A DNA stretch of 38,747 bases from Candidatus Thorarchaeota archaeon (GCA_004524445.1 SDNP01000029.1:1-38747), one strand, 5' to 3'. Counted from the first letter of the stretch, positions 16,512 through 25,585 are shown. Notes: generated by a model not told the origin, from the sequence alone. Numbers and translations: made by a program.

Positions 16512-17837
16512 CTATGTATCTCGGATCTTTTGCTTTCCTCTCTGCAAATATGGAGTGAACCTGATACGTGATGGGCACACGTATGAACAGAGTCCGCAGT
16601 CAATGCATACCTCAACATGAAGCTTCTTCAATCGGTCTATATCTCCTGCTTTTTCAGCCTCCATTATCAGTTGAGGATAGATATCAACTGGACAGACAGT
16701 ATTGCAATAGCCACAGCGGATACATGGCAGGGGGTTCCGATACGGATCCGGTTCCTTTTGTGTGAAAGCGGTGATTCCCGAGGTCGCTTTCAAAACAGGA
16801 TATGATGAATTAGGTATGGAGGGGCCCATCATTGTTGAACCAATCACAATACGTTCGAATTCGCTTGGCGATACCCCGACTGATTCTAGCACATGCTCGA
16901 CCGGTGTACCCATTCGAACCCAGAGATTCTTTCCTCCCGTTTTTTTCGAATACATGGTTAGGCCCCTACTAACGAGCGGCTCTCCATCTATGACTGCCCG
17001 TTTGACAGCATGCGCAGTCGATACGTTGTGAACCACTGCCCCAATGTCTGGTGGATATTTCCCATATGGAATCTCTTTGTCAAGAATCTCCTTTATGAGC
17101 AATTTCTCGCTTCCGATCGAATAGCTAGGCCTTATTCTTATGATAGGGATGTCGTTTTCGCCCAGTAGTTTCTCGAACTCAGGAATCTCACCCTCTTTTG
17201 TTCTTGTGGCAAATATGACCTCATCTGCCTCAAGCATCTGGGTCATCAACTTGATTCCAGTTATTATTCCAGCGGGCTTTTCGACCATCAGTCGTGAATC
17301 GCATGCTATGTTTGGGTCACTTTCCTTTGCATTGATAAGAAGATGAGATATCGGTTTCTCTGGAGATAATTTGACATGAGTCGGAAATGAAGCTCCCCCC
17401 AGACCTACAACACCTGCTTCCCTTACCCTCTCCTGCAATTCCTCTGTTGTCGCATCATCCGGATCTAAAGGCTCGTAGTAGGGTTTTTGTTTATCATCAT
17501 GGGTTTCTATAATCAAAGCCATCTCTTTCTTGCCCGATTCGGGATGCTGCCTTTGGGTCAGGGCAACAACTCTTCCGTTTACTGGACTATGTATGGGAAC
17601 AACAAGCGGTCCGCCACTCAAATCATCACCAATCTTCTGTCCGTAGAATACCTTATCGCCTACTTGAACTGAGGGCTTCGTTTCAGGTCCGATATGCTGA
17701 CGCAGGAAAACAACCATCTCCTTAGCCGGCGGAATAAATATGAACGGGGAATCCACTGCATCTCTCTTCATGGACAGGTCCATTTTGAAGCCCCCCTTTT
17801 CTACAAACTCACTTACAGGTTTTTCGTTGGTCTTCAT
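16512..17837 (-). CDS. rnfC: Rnf-type electron transport protein, subunit C
   Basis: A 441-residue RnfC homologue, the peripheral subunit that in complete Rnf complexes passes electrons between NADH and ferredoxin-side carriers. The N-terminal barrel-like part has DKVFYGQKIGDD and HSPVNGRVV, the nucleotide/FMN region has GVVGLGGASFPTHVKL, and near the C-terminus are two ferredoxin motifs, CIRCGYCNTVCP and CIDCGLCSYVCP. The ATG has a GGAGG upstream inside the rnfD end region; the two genes are 2 nt apart. Other subunits (A, B, E, G) are not in the window. Order D then C is unusual. Confidence 0.92.
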   Translation of the reverse strand: MKTNEKPVSEFVEKGGFKMDLSMKRDAVDSPFIFIPPAKEMVVFLRQHIGPETKPSVQVGDKVFYGQKIGDDLSGGPLVVPIHSPVNGRVVALTQRQHPESGKKEMALIIETHDDKQKPYYEPLDPDDATTEELQERVREAGVVGLGGASFPTHVKLSPEKPISHLLINAKESDPNIACDSRLMVEKPAGIITGIKLMTQMLEADEVIFATRTKEGEIPEFEKLLGENDIPIIRIRPSYSIGSEKLLIKEILDKEIPYGKYPPDIGAVVHNVSTAHAVKRAVIDGEPLVSRGLTMYSKKTGGKNLWVRMGTPVEHVLESVGVSPSEFERIVIGSTMMGPSIPNSSYPVLKATSGITAFTQKEPDPYRNPLPCIRCGYCNTVCPVDIYPQLIMEAEKAGDIDRLKKLHVEVCIDCGLCSYVCPSRIRFTPYLQRGKQKIRDT

Positions 17838-17839
17838 GA

Positions 17840-18886
17840 CTAGGTTCCTCCGTCGTCCTCCCTTAGTCCATAAGGTGTCCTGATTCCGATTTTGTCAAGA
17901 TATGGCGTTGCTAGGTTAAGAACTAATAGTGCGATAATCGATCCTCCAAGGACATTAAGAAGTTGTAGTGCAAATGTCAGTAGGGCAAGTGTAACGCCAA
18001 AGATAATCTGGGATATTTCCGGCATGGGTGTTGACTGCGGTTCAGTTGCCATAAAGAAGACCATGAAGATGACACTTCCTGTGAAGACATGGAACGCAAT
18101 CCGCAAAATGGGATCTCCTCCGACTGCCAGTCCAGTAATTACAGCAAGAGCCGTCATTGTCGTCAGAGTAGATATGATGATGCGCCACTTGAATTTGAGC
18201 CAGTATGCTGCTAGCGCACCTACAACGAGTACGACAATTCCAGATGCGCCGCCAATCCAGCCATGGGTTTGCCAGAGCACAAGGGCCTGCGCGGGTGAGA
18301 GCTCAATACCCAGAATTGGCAATATCTTTCCACTGAAAATCCACATCGAGTCCTGAAAGCCTTCAGCACTCAGAAGATCCAGGCTGAGATGATGTGGATG
18401 AAAGATCATCCCAACGTCCAGAGAGTCTTCCAAGAATATCATGAGAGAGAGCAGTACGAGCAGCACAGTCTTAGATGCTGCAGCAGGGTTGACGTATTTT
18501 CTGTCGAAATATGCCCCCTGTCCGTACTTGAACACTAGGATTGTAATCAAGGCCACGGTAACAGTAACTAGAAATGGACTGGCGATGGGCATAGCTAATC
18601 CCACTATCAAACCTGCAACCATGGGCGAGCTAGGTGATTCATATGTTGGTTTCATTCCTCGCCATTTCTGATAGTAGAATATCAGACCATGTACCAGAAT
18701 AACCGTGACAACAGCAATCATGATATGAAAGAAGGCATCGAGGCCCATCACAATGACAGAGGCAAGAGCGATGAATGACATCGACAGAAAGGTCTTGAAC
18801 ATCAACTCGTCCTTTGTGAAGCCCATGTACATGTGTGGTGGTTCAACCTTGACATATTCTACTGCGTTTTCCTCTTCATTGCTCAT
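17840..18886 (-). CDS. rnfD: Rnf-type electron transport protein, subunit D
   Basis: A 348-residue membrane protein of the RnfD/NqrB family with about nine or ten helices. Hallmarks are the YVNPAAASK turn and, near residue 275, a TGSVIFMVFFMATEP stretch that matches the family's GAFFMATDP. The SGAT motif that carries covalently bound FMN in typical RnfD is not seen where expected (about 165-190), and no rnfG flavoprotein gene is present. GGTGA precedes the ATG at good spacing. First gene of the rnfD-rnfC pair. Confidence 0.88.
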   Translation of the reverse strand: MSNEEENAVEYVKVEPPHMYMGFTKDELMFKTFLSMSFIALASVIVMGLDAFFHIMIAVVTVILVHGLIFYYQKWRGMKPTYESPSSPMVAGLIVGLAMPIASPFLVTVTVALITILVFKYGQGAYFDRKYVNPAAASKTVLLVLLSLMIFLEDSLDVGMIFHPHHLSLDLLSAEGFQDSMWIFSGKILPILGIELSPAQALVLWQTHGWIGGASGIVVLVVGALAAYWLKFKWRIIISTLTTMTALAVITGLAVGGDPILRIAFHVFTGSVIFMVFFMATEPQSTPMPEISQIIFGVTLALLTFALQLLNVLGGSIIALLVLNLATPYLDKIGIRTPYGLREDDGGT

Positions 18887-18918
18887 CGGTGTTTCACCTA
18901 TATCCTATCCTCTAGAAA

Positions 18919-18946
18919 AAAGACAAGTCTTTAAGTTTCTCGTCTA
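18919..18946 (-). promoter_or_regulatory. promoter and inverted repeat upstream of rnfD
   Basis: Minus strand GAGAAACTTAAAGAC resembles a BRE/TATA element. It overlaps a 14-bp inverted repeat (AAAGAC-AA-GTCTTT, 18919-18932) that could be an operator. Expected transcription start is near 18910, about 25 nt before the rnfD ATG. Confidence 0.4.
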
Positions 18947-19117
18947 CAGTTTTTGAATAGAAAAAGAATCAGTCATCTAGGCCCTTAGTTAACCAGCACC
19001 GATTCTTCTTCCAATTAAGGCTACAAGTAGCCAATGTCTTGAATATCTTTTGGAATTACTGCTCAATTTGCCGGAGGTTGCACGTGTTAGTGGATAAGAA
19101 CAGATGATTAGATTTCA

Positions 19118-20242
19118 TTAGAATTCAGGAAGTTCTTCGTACCTGTGGCAGAAAATCCAATGATCATCTTCCACTTCACGATACTCAGGAACCTGTTCGA
19201 CACAGATGTTTCTCTTGTACTGGCATCTAGGATGAAAAGGACAGCCAGATGGTGGATTCGTCATATCGGGTGGACTTCCTGGAATCCCTCGAAGAATCAA
19301 ACCCTTCTCCCTGATTCTCCGTATCATTTCCATTGATGGGTTGCTCATGAGAAAGGCTCTTGTGAATGGGTGTCCAGGGTACATTAGAATGGTTTCCGCG
19401 TCTGCGAACTCCATTATGCGTCCTGCAGACATGACTGCTATTCTGTCTGCGGTTTCTGCCATGAGACCCTGGTCATTAGTGATAAGGAGCATAGTCAAGT
19501 CCAGCTTCTCACGTACCAAATTGATGGCATCCATAATTCGTCCTTGCACTCCAACATCGAGGGCTGTAGTTGGCTCATCAGCAATGAGGATTTCAGGTAC
19601 CATTATGAGCGCCATGGCAATCAACACCCGTTGGTCTTCTCCCATGCTGAATTCCTTGGGTTTCAAGGCCTTGCGGATGTCTATATCACCAATCTCTACC
19701 AGGTCCAAGACCTGGAGTACCCGCCTCAGGACCTCCCTCTCATATAGAACACTCTCATCATCGTGAGCCCATAGCGATTCAGCTGTCTGTAGTTGAATGT
19801 TAGTATATGGATTCAATGACTTCATTGTTCCTTGAGGGACATAGGTAATCTCATTTCCTCGAATTTTCCTGAACTCTTCTTCGTTGAGGGCGAGTAAGTC
19901 CTCTCCTTTATACCAGATGTGACCTTCAACTCCGGGCAGCTTCTCTCCAATGTCATCAGAAGTCTTGCCCTCTTTGCGAGCTTTCTCACGCAGTTCCCAA
20001 AGTCTCTTGTTTTCTTTGTCACCCGATGCTGAACCGAATTTTGCTGTCTTCTCAAATATCCCCAAAATCGCCAACGCTACAGAAGACTTGCCAGCGCCGG
20101 ATTCGCCGAAGAGACCTACTGATTCCCCTCTCCTGATGCCGAATGATACATCATTGACAGCGTGCACCAAACCACGTTTTGACGTATAGGCCGCCCTTAG
20201 GTTTTCTACCTTCAGAACGTATTCATCAGCATGTTCTGGCAT
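19118..20242 (-). CDS. lone DppD/OppD-type ABC ATPase with degenerate catalytic motifs
   Basis: A 374-residue ATPase most similar in layout to the lone ATPase at 13213-14292, including the VPQG-type Q-loop and a longer charged insertion at about 66-105. Walker A GESGAGKS (46-53), Q137 and the Walker B Glu223 are present. Two normally invariant elements differ: the signature is FSMGE at 198-202 instead of LSGGQ-like, and the switch residue in the H-loop is Asn256 (ITNDQG) instead of His. In heterodimeric ABC ATPases such changes mark the site that binds but barely hydrolyses ATP. The four-Cys C-terminal motif is kept. No permease is nearby. 18957-19117 downstream holds nothing recognisable. 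Confidence 0.88.
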   Translation of the reverse strand: MPEHADEYVLKVENLRAAYTSKRGLVHAVNDVSFGIRRGESVGLFGESGAGKSSVALAILGIFEKTAKFGSASGDKENKRLWELREKARKEGKTSDDIGEKLPGVEGHIWYKGEDLLALNEEEFRKIRGNEITYVPQGTMKSLNPYTNIQLQTAESLWAHDDESVLYEREVLRRVLQVLDLVEIGDIDIRKALKPKEFSMGEDQRVLIAMALIMVPEILIADEPTTALDVGVQGRIMDAINLVREKLDLTMLLITNDQGLMAETADRIAVMSAGRIMEFADAETILMYPGHPFTRAFLMSNPSMEMIRRIREKGLILRGIPGSPPDMTNPPSGCPFHPRCQYKRNICVEQVPEYREVEDDHWIFCHRYEELPEF

Positions 20243-20348
20243 AGAAAAGCCAATGTAGCGTTACCAAAAATACTCTCCGAAACAAGCAGTTTCAATGCAA
20301 ACATTATTGGAGAATAATATGCGCAAATTCGACATGAGATGGCTTCTA

Positions 20349-20690
20349 TTACTCGGCGTCAATCAATGCTTCACAATTGTGACATTTGCCAGACTTGCCC
20401 GTGACCCAGATGATCTTGGAGAAATCCAGTTGAATTTTGCAGTAGGGACAGGTTTTGGGGAAGCTTATGGTTCCATTATGAATATCGAATTCGTCAGGGA
20501 TAGACCGGTCTGCGGTGGCACTTGTCATGAAAGCCCTACGTGACCGCATATTCGATTTAGCATATGCATAGACAAGGTACCCTCCAATAGCTAGCAAAAT
20601 GGGAAGAATAATTCCAATCCAGATGAGAATAGAACCCAGCAAATCAAAGCTGAGCTGGAATAGATAAATGCTGAACAGAGGGAGAAACAA
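20349..20690 (-). CDS. small membrane protein with C-terminal zinc ribbon
   Basis: A 113-residue protein with two hydrophobic segments in the first 45 residues, a basic linker, then a ribbon with CPYC at about 82-85 and CHNC at about 102-105, suited to binding zinc. The TTG at 20690 is the start because the minus-strand GGAGG lies 7 nt before it. It begins 39 nt after the amidohydrolase stop on the same strand and is probably co-transcribed. Function unknown. Confidence 0.7.
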   Translation of the reverse strand: MFLPLFSIYLFQLSFDLLGSILIWIGIILPILLAIGGYLVYAYAKSNMRSRRAFMTSATADRSIPDEFDIHNGTISFPKTCPYCKIQLDFSKIIWVTGKSGKCHNCEALIDAE

Positions 20691-20729
20691 GATTCTACCT
20701 CCCTCCGTTATTTTTGATGCTACTGATGC

Positions 20730-21923
20730 TCATTCCTCAATATCAATCTCTGTTCCATTAACAAAGACCCGTTCCACCCTACTATAGAACTCGAAGGGGT
20801 GCCCGGACCAAATTACTATGTCTGCGTCCTTGCCTTTCTCCAATGACCCAACTCGCTTATCCACACCCAAAATTTCAGCTGGATTGATTGTCACGCATTT
20901 CAACGCATCATCACGGCTCATACCTAGTTTGATTACGTTCATTGGAAGCAGCGGGAAGTAATTCATGGGTGTGAGTGAATCAGTTTGAAGGGCAACCTTT
21001 ACACCCGCTTTGTTCAAAATGACTGCAGTTTCAAAACCTCGTTCCCTTGTTTCGGGCTTTGAAACCCAGTACATGGTGGGGCCAATCACGGCAGGCACCT
21101 CTGACTTCGCAATGTGGTCTGCAATCTTATGACCCTCTGTGCAATGTATCAAAACTAATCTGAGATTGAATTCTTTGGCCAGTCGAATAACTGTAGCAAT
21201 ATCATCAGCACGATGGGCGTGAGCGTGTAGCGGTATTTCCCGTTTTACAACTTTGGCAATCATCTCAAGACCCAAATCTCGTTTAGGTGGTTTTGGTGGT
21301 GCCTTGCCCTCCCCCTTTGCTTCTCTTGCTTTTGAGCCGAACGCCTTCCACTCGTCCATATAGTTCTGAGCATCCGTTATTGTCTTTCGAAGCAAAGCGG
21401 CTATACCCATTCGAGTTGAGGGCATCCTGCTATTATCGCGACCATGAACGCGCTTTGGATTTTCTCCTAGTGCCACTTTCAGTCCTGATGGCGCTTGGAG
21501 AATCATGTCTTCAACGACCTTGCTGCCAACTGGCTTGATCACAAAAGCTTGCCCACCGATTACATTTCCTGAACCTGGACCTGTATTCAGTGAAGTGACT
21601 CCACCTAGTAATGCTTCACTGAGAGAGGGCTCATGAGGATTGAAACCATCAATGGCTCTCATATGAGGTGTAATTGGCTCGGTCATTTCGTTCCCGTCAC
21701 TTCCGGCCCAGCCGATTGAACCATCGAAGAGACCCTGATGTGTATGGGCATCAATGAAACCCGGAAGAATGAATTTTCCTTCCGCATCTATTATCTCAGC
21801 ATTCTTAGGGATTTTGATGTCTTTTCCGACAGATTTTATTTTTCTGTCATCAAAAACTACAGTACCACCATCGATTTGGCCATTGATAGGACACAGGATT
21901 GTGCCATTTATGATTGCCTTCAT
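20730..21923 (-). CDS. metal-dependent amidohydrolase (imidazolonepropionase-like)
   Basis: A 397-residue amidohydrolase that would hydrolyse an amide or ring C-N bond using bound metal. The TIM-barrel metal site is visible: DAHTHQG (His60, His62), LHAHAHR near 234, LIHCTEG near 260 and LQTDS with the C-terminal Asp near 315, followed by the family ending GKDADIVIWSGHPF. Similar proteins are annotated as imidazolonepropionase-like or dipeptidase-like; the substrate is not clear. The stretch KAREAKGEGKAPPKPPKR at about 200-216 is a basic, proline-rich insertion. ATG start at 21923, with only a weak ribosome binding site. Confidence 0.88.
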   Translation of the reverse strand: MKAIINGTILCPINGQIDGGTVVFDDRKIKSVGKDIKIPKNAEIIDAEGKFILPGFIDAHTHQGLFDGSIGWAGSDGNEMTEPITPHMRAIDGFNPHEPSLSEALLGGVTSLNTGPGSGNVIGGQAFVIKPVGSKVVEDMILQAPSGLKVALGENPKRVHGRDNSRMPSTRMGIAALLRKTITDAQNYMDEWKAFGSKAREAKGEGKAPPKPPKRDLGLEMIAKVVKREIPLHAHAHRADDIATVIRLAKEFNLRLVLIHCTEGHKIADHIAKSEVPAVIGPTMYWVSKPETRERGFETAVILNKAGVKVALQTDSLTPMNYFPLLPMNVIKLGMSRDDALKCVTINPAEILGVDKRVGSLEKGKDADIVIWSGHPFEFYSRVERVFVNGTEIDIEE

Positions 21924-22021
21924 TATCGCTCACACAAAGAGGTGATTATTCATCAGAGAAAAGTGTTCTTGTTAATCCGGCACTCTGAGTTCCGTTCAAC
22001 ACTGTATTGAAATACTTGAAT

Positions 22022-22873
22022 ATGCAAAACACACACATGCCAGACGGATGTACAATAGGCGCGCTTAACATGGATGAAAAGCGCTACCTCTTCAAGAATC
22101 GGGATTTAGTCTATCCGGACTTCAAAGACACAACCAAATTCGATGATGAAGCTTTTCTAGTGACAGGTGTGAATATTGCAGTTGGAAAGCCAACAGGTGC
22201 ATCGATTGGTATCAATAAACATGGCGTGATGATGGCTAGTTCTACAGTATTGATCTCACAGGACCCTCCTTACGATGACCTTCTCCAATTGCTCTTGAGA
22301 GAAGCAAAATCACTGAGTGAGGCAGTCAGTATCGTGAGAGATGATTTGGATAGCGGGTCCAAATACCAATGGTGCAACTTCGTGATTTCTGATTCTAAGA
22401 AAGTGGGTATTATTGAAATCGGAAATGGTGAGATGGTTACGGAGAGTGATGTTAGAATGGCTGTGAGAACCAACCATCATCTTAAGCTCCCTACCTCTAA
22501 GCTCCTAGAGTCTGCACCACCTGAAATGAGAGAAGCTGCTGGATCACTGACCACAAGTCGATACAGGCTACAAGTGGCGTTTGCAATGCTAGAGGATGCA
22601 AAAGTTCTAACGGATATCACTCAGATGCTAAGCTCACATTCTGAAGGAAGGGGCTTTGACTCAATATGCAGACATTATCATCCAAATGAAAACAGGTATC
22701 GAGGAATGACCTCGTACTCTTACATATTGGAATCTCTCGAGTCTGAGGATAGTCCAGAGTACAGAATCCACGTTGTCCGGGGAAATCCGTGCGAATCGGC
22801 ATACCAGACTCTAGAAATTGATTTTGCAGGCACGCCTGCTGAAAAGGATAGGCTTGTTTCTGGTTTCCCTTGA
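22022..22873 (+). CDS. Ntn-hydrolase, C45/choloylglycine hydrolase-like
   Basis: A protein of 283 residues resembling the acyltransferase/amidase Ntn-hydrolases (acyl-CoA:6-APA acyltransferase, C45 peptidases, bile-salt hydrolase relatives). The likely nucleophile is Cys10 in PDGCTIGALN, which would be exposed by self-cleavage of a short leader; FKNRD at about 25 and NNHH-like TNHH at about 149-152 fit the family's active-site neighbours. Substrate unknown. The ATG at 22022 is preferred to a TTG at 22007. The aldolase-family gene follows 82 nt later on the same strand. It is divergent from the amidohydrolase. Confidence 0.75.
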   Translation: MQNTHMPDGCTIGALNMDEKRYLFKNRDLVYPDFKDTTKFDDEAFLVTGVNIAVGKPTGASIGINKHGVMMASSTVLISQDPPYDDLLQLLLREAKSLSEAVSIVRDDLDSGSKYQWCNFVISDSKKVGIIEIGNGEMVTESDVRMAVRTNHHLKLPTSKLLESAPPEMREAAGSLTTSRYRLQVAFAMLEDAKVLTDITQMLSSHSEGRGFDSICRHYHPNENRYRGMTSYSYILESLESEDSPEYRIHVVRGNPCESAYQTLEIDFAGTPAEKDRLVSGFP

Positions 22874-22955
22874 TCTGAAGAGCACAAAGGTATCTACAGT
22901 TGGATATATCAGATAGAAGCAATCTCCACTCTACTAGAAAAGCGGTCGATTCATT

Positions 22956-23867
22956 ATGACATCAGAAAAGCTCCGTAATGCCCTGAAAGGGGTTGCAATT
23001 ACAACAGCGACACCATTTACTAAAGACCTATCCAATATTGATTTGAATGGCTTGAAGGAGAACCTCCGATTTTTATCAAAACATGGTATCTCATTGTTTG
23101 TTCCGTGTGGAAACACAGGTGAGTACTATTCTCTGTCTGATGAAGAGTGGAAGTCCGTAGTGGAAACCACAATCGAATCCACCAACAATGATGCTTGCGT
23201 GTTGGCGGGCGCAGGAGGCTCAATCAAGACTGCTCTGAACCAGACAAAAATTGCCAGTGAGCTAGGTGCTGATGGCATTATGATTATGTATCCTCGGCAT
23301 GTATTTGCCTCCGCTGAGGGGTTACTCAATTATTGCCAGAGGATCATTGACGCTGCCAATGAAATTGGAGTTGTATTATACAAAAAAGGAAATCTCATGA
23401 CTGATGCTGTGCTGACATCTCTCACTAAGAATGAAAATCTTGTTGGAGTAAAATATGCACATGGCAGGATAGTGGACTTTGCAAAGACCGTCGAAGATCT
23501 TGGGAACAAAGTGGTGTGGTCTTGTGGCACAGCCGAGAGATTTGCACCGTTCTTTTGGCTTGCTGGGGCAGAAGGGTTCACATCCGGTCTTGGGAACTTC
23601 GCCCCCGAAATATCTCTCCAAATGTTCGAAGCACTGAAGAAGGGGGACTATTCTGGTGCAATGGAAATACAGCTAAAGATAACGCCCTTGGAATACCTCC
23701 GTGAAGGCAGAGAAAAGGCAAACAATGTTCCAGTTGTCAAGGCTGCATTAGATTATATTGGGCTTCATGGTGGTAAATGCCGCCCACCAATCCATCCGCT
23801 TAGAATCAAGGAAAAGACAGAGGTCTTGGATGTGGTTTCATCCTGGAATTTGTCAAGACTCCGGTAG
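22956..23867 (+). CDS. dihydrodipicolinate synthase/N-acetylneuraminate lyase family protein
   Basis: A 303-residue class I aldolase-fold enzyme. GNTGEYYSLS at 52-61 is the pyruvate-carboxylate loop, Tyr142 (VLYKKG) and the Schiff-base Lys166 (LVGVKYAHG) are in place. It probably acts on a pyruvate-type keto acid. The GNTGEYYSL loop and overall form recall 5-dehydro-4-deoxyglucarate dehydratases as much as DapA, so it should not be named dapA. Its 3' end overlaps the end of the convergent citrate synthase gene by 15 nt. Confidence 0.85.
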   Translation: MTSEKLRNALKGVAITTATPFTKDLSNIDLNGLKENLRFLSKHGISLFVPCGNTGEYYSLSDEEWKSVVETTIESTNNDACVLAGAGGSIKTALNQTKIASELGADGIMIMYPRHVFASAEGLLNYCQRIIDAANEIGVVLYKKGNLMTDAVLTSLTKNENLVGVKYAHGRIVDFAKTVEDLGNKVVWSCGTAERFAPFFWLAGAEGFTSGLGNFAPEISLQMFEALKKGDYSGAMEIQLKITPLEYLREGREKANNVPVVKAALDYIGLHGGKCRPPIHPLRIKEKTEVLDVVSSWNLSRLR

Positions 23868-24860
23868 AAGTTCATTCCTGTGCATTTCAATTAGATGAGC
23901 CGTCCAACCTGCTGATCTGGCAACCGCAAAAAGGTCCGTATTGAACCGGGGCGCAATCTCCATGGTTGCATATACTGCTGCGTTGTACAAGTCCACATTG
24001 GGATGAACTCGGATTCCCTTTTCTTCCCAAAGGAGCTCCGCTCCAACTTCAGCCACCTCTGTTATTAACTCTGGTAGCCAGTATTGATTTGTACCCTCTG
24101 TTCTCCTGTCTAGCATCTCCGCGAGAATTTTGGCACGTGGGTCAGTGGTTTGGTAAATCCTATGTCCTAGTCCATGTACTCTCTTGCCCGAGTCGATTCT
24201 CTTGCGAAGGGCCTCCTCAGTTGACTTCGATTTCTGAAGATGAAGGAGCATTTTGTATGCTTCATGACCCGCCCCATGATGGAGCGATCCGGTATGCTCT
24301 GCGAGGGCTTTGCTTAATGCTTGTACAATATTGCCATTCTCTCTAAAGCTTCTCATGAGTGCTGATAGGGACGGATTATCGGGATCATCCATATGTAGAA
24401 TTAGACAAGTCTCAAAATCCCTAAGATCACTCTCAGGAATGCCTCTGTCTGAATAGAGGGTGTACACCGACCTCGCATGAGTGTGATGCTCGTCATTTAG
24501 CAATTGATTCCCATCATTTCTATCAGCACTCGCTAGGCGGAGATAGTACGGAAGATTACTAACAAAACAATAGAGCTTTTCATCCTCTTGAAGACCCGTG
24601 AATACTCCTGTTCTGTCCATATATTTCGGAATCTGCTTTGGATGGCTTAGGGATGATTCTGTGTTGCGAATTGAAGTTCTAACTCTCAATCCTGAGAGAG
24701 ATGTCTTGAAGCTTTCGAGTTCTGATTCTTCTGGAAGAGATCCATTAACTAGTAGAAAAAAACAGCTTTCAAACGATTGCTCTTTCGCAAGACTATCTAT
24801 TCTTTTTTCCCTGTAGTACAGAAGGCCTTCGTCTTGGTCGATTCTACTTATGGGACCCAT
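23853..24860 (-). CDS. divergent citrate synthase family protein
   Basis: A 335-residue protein, shorter than usual (about 370-430). The C-terminal half is clearly citrate synthase: His in GSLHHGAGHE (194), GLGHRIY with His233 followed by DPRA, NVDLYNAA with Asp290, and the ending ARSAGWTAHLIE. The first catalytic loop, normally LHGGANE, carries an extra residue, and the usual LHADHxxNAS reads LHMDDPDNPS, so the enzyme may use another acyl-CoA or be a regulator. A TATA-like element at 24889-24901 places transcription start a few bases before the ATG. Confidence 0.85.
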   Translation of the reverse strand: MGPISRIDQDEGLLYYREKRIDSLAKEQSFESCFFLLVNGSLPEESELESFKTSLSGLRVRTSIRNTESSLSHPKQIPKYMDRTGVFTGLQEDEKLYCFVSNLPYYLRLASADRNDGNQLLNDEHHTHARSVYTLYSDRGIPESDLRDFETCLILHMDDPDNPSLSALMRSFRENGNIVQALSKALAEHTGSLHHGAGHEAYKMLLHLQKSKSTEEALRKRIDSGKRVHGLGHRIYQTTDPRAKILAEMLDRRTEGTNQYWLPELITEVAEVGAELLWEEKGIRVHPNVDLYNAAVYATMEIAPRFNTDLFAVARSAGWTAHLIEMHRNELLPES

Positions 24861-24888
24861 GGAGGTATAAGCACTATTTCGCCATATC

Positions 24889-24901
24889 TCTTTTATTACT
24901 C
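24889..24901 (-). promoter_or_regulatory. TATA box for the citrate synthase-like gene
   Basis: Minus-strand AGTAATAAAAGAG about 30-40 nt before the ATG at 24860, giving a leaderless or near-leaderless message. Confidence 0.4.
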
Positions 24902-24907
24902 GAGACG

Positions 24908-25585
24908 CTAATCTCTTTCTCCCAATCTAGGCCTTGCTTTCAAAAGAATGGCTATTCCGAGAATCGGGAATAGCAGCTCCAGATAGCCTCCTTGGTACAA
25001 CAAAAGCAAAAACATGCCAACAAGCAATAATAAAGCAGTCTTTGCTATAGTCTCACCCGCCCTCCACCCAGGCGGCTTTTTGTAGACCAGAAGCCACAAT
25101 AATGGGATGGCGAATATGAGTGAGGAAAACCCTGCAGCGTAGCTCAAATTTACCATCTTTGTTACCGAAATAGATACTATCGCCTCTGTTCTTGAATGAT
25201 ATTCTAATCGGACATCGAATTCACCAGTCGTATAAATGGCATTAATGTGGCCGTCTCGATAACCTATTTGGAAAGTTATGTCATTCTCTCCTTCGATTCT
25301 TACCACTTGACTGTAAATCCATTTTCTTAGAGAACGATAGTATATGCCTCCCGCCACCCGGCGATAGACCCAGTCCCCGCCCTCATGGAACTCAACCGAT
25401 ACAAAGGCAAATTCGCTGTGAAGCAGACTGAACTTGAAGATTCGGTACTCATCTTGATTACTCCCTGCAATATATGTTGTTTCATGAACCGATTCTGGTA
25501 TGCCAACTGGAATAGGATTGACTAGAAGCCCTCCCCCAACCAAAAACAATATGGCTAGAATCTTGGGGTAATAATTTGTTTTCAT
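24908..25585 (-). CDS. secreted/membrane protein of unknown function
   Basis: A 225-residue protein with an N-terminal signal-like helix (KILAILFLVGGGLLV), an extracellular beta-rich stretch of about 115 residues, and three hydrophobic segments in the last 75 residues ending in a basic tail. No family recognised. The ATG at 25585 follows GAGGG; an in-frame TTG at 25594 is the alternative. Confidence 0.65.
   Translation of the reverse strand: MKTNYYPKILAILFLVGGGLLVNPIPVGIPESVHETTYIAGSNQDEYRIFKFSLLHSEFAFVSVEFHEGGDWVYRRVAGGIYYRSLRKWIYSQVVRIEGENDITFQIGYRDGHINAIYTTGEFDVRLEYHSRTEAIVSISVTKMVNLSYAAGFSSLIFAIPLLWLLVYKKPPGWRAGETIAKTALLLLVGMFLLLLYQGGYLELLFPILGIAILLKARPRLGERD

Noticed and set aside
17892..18356. 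154-codon plus-strand frame opposite rnfD
   Set aside because: Antisense shadow of a hydrophobic gene; no family features.
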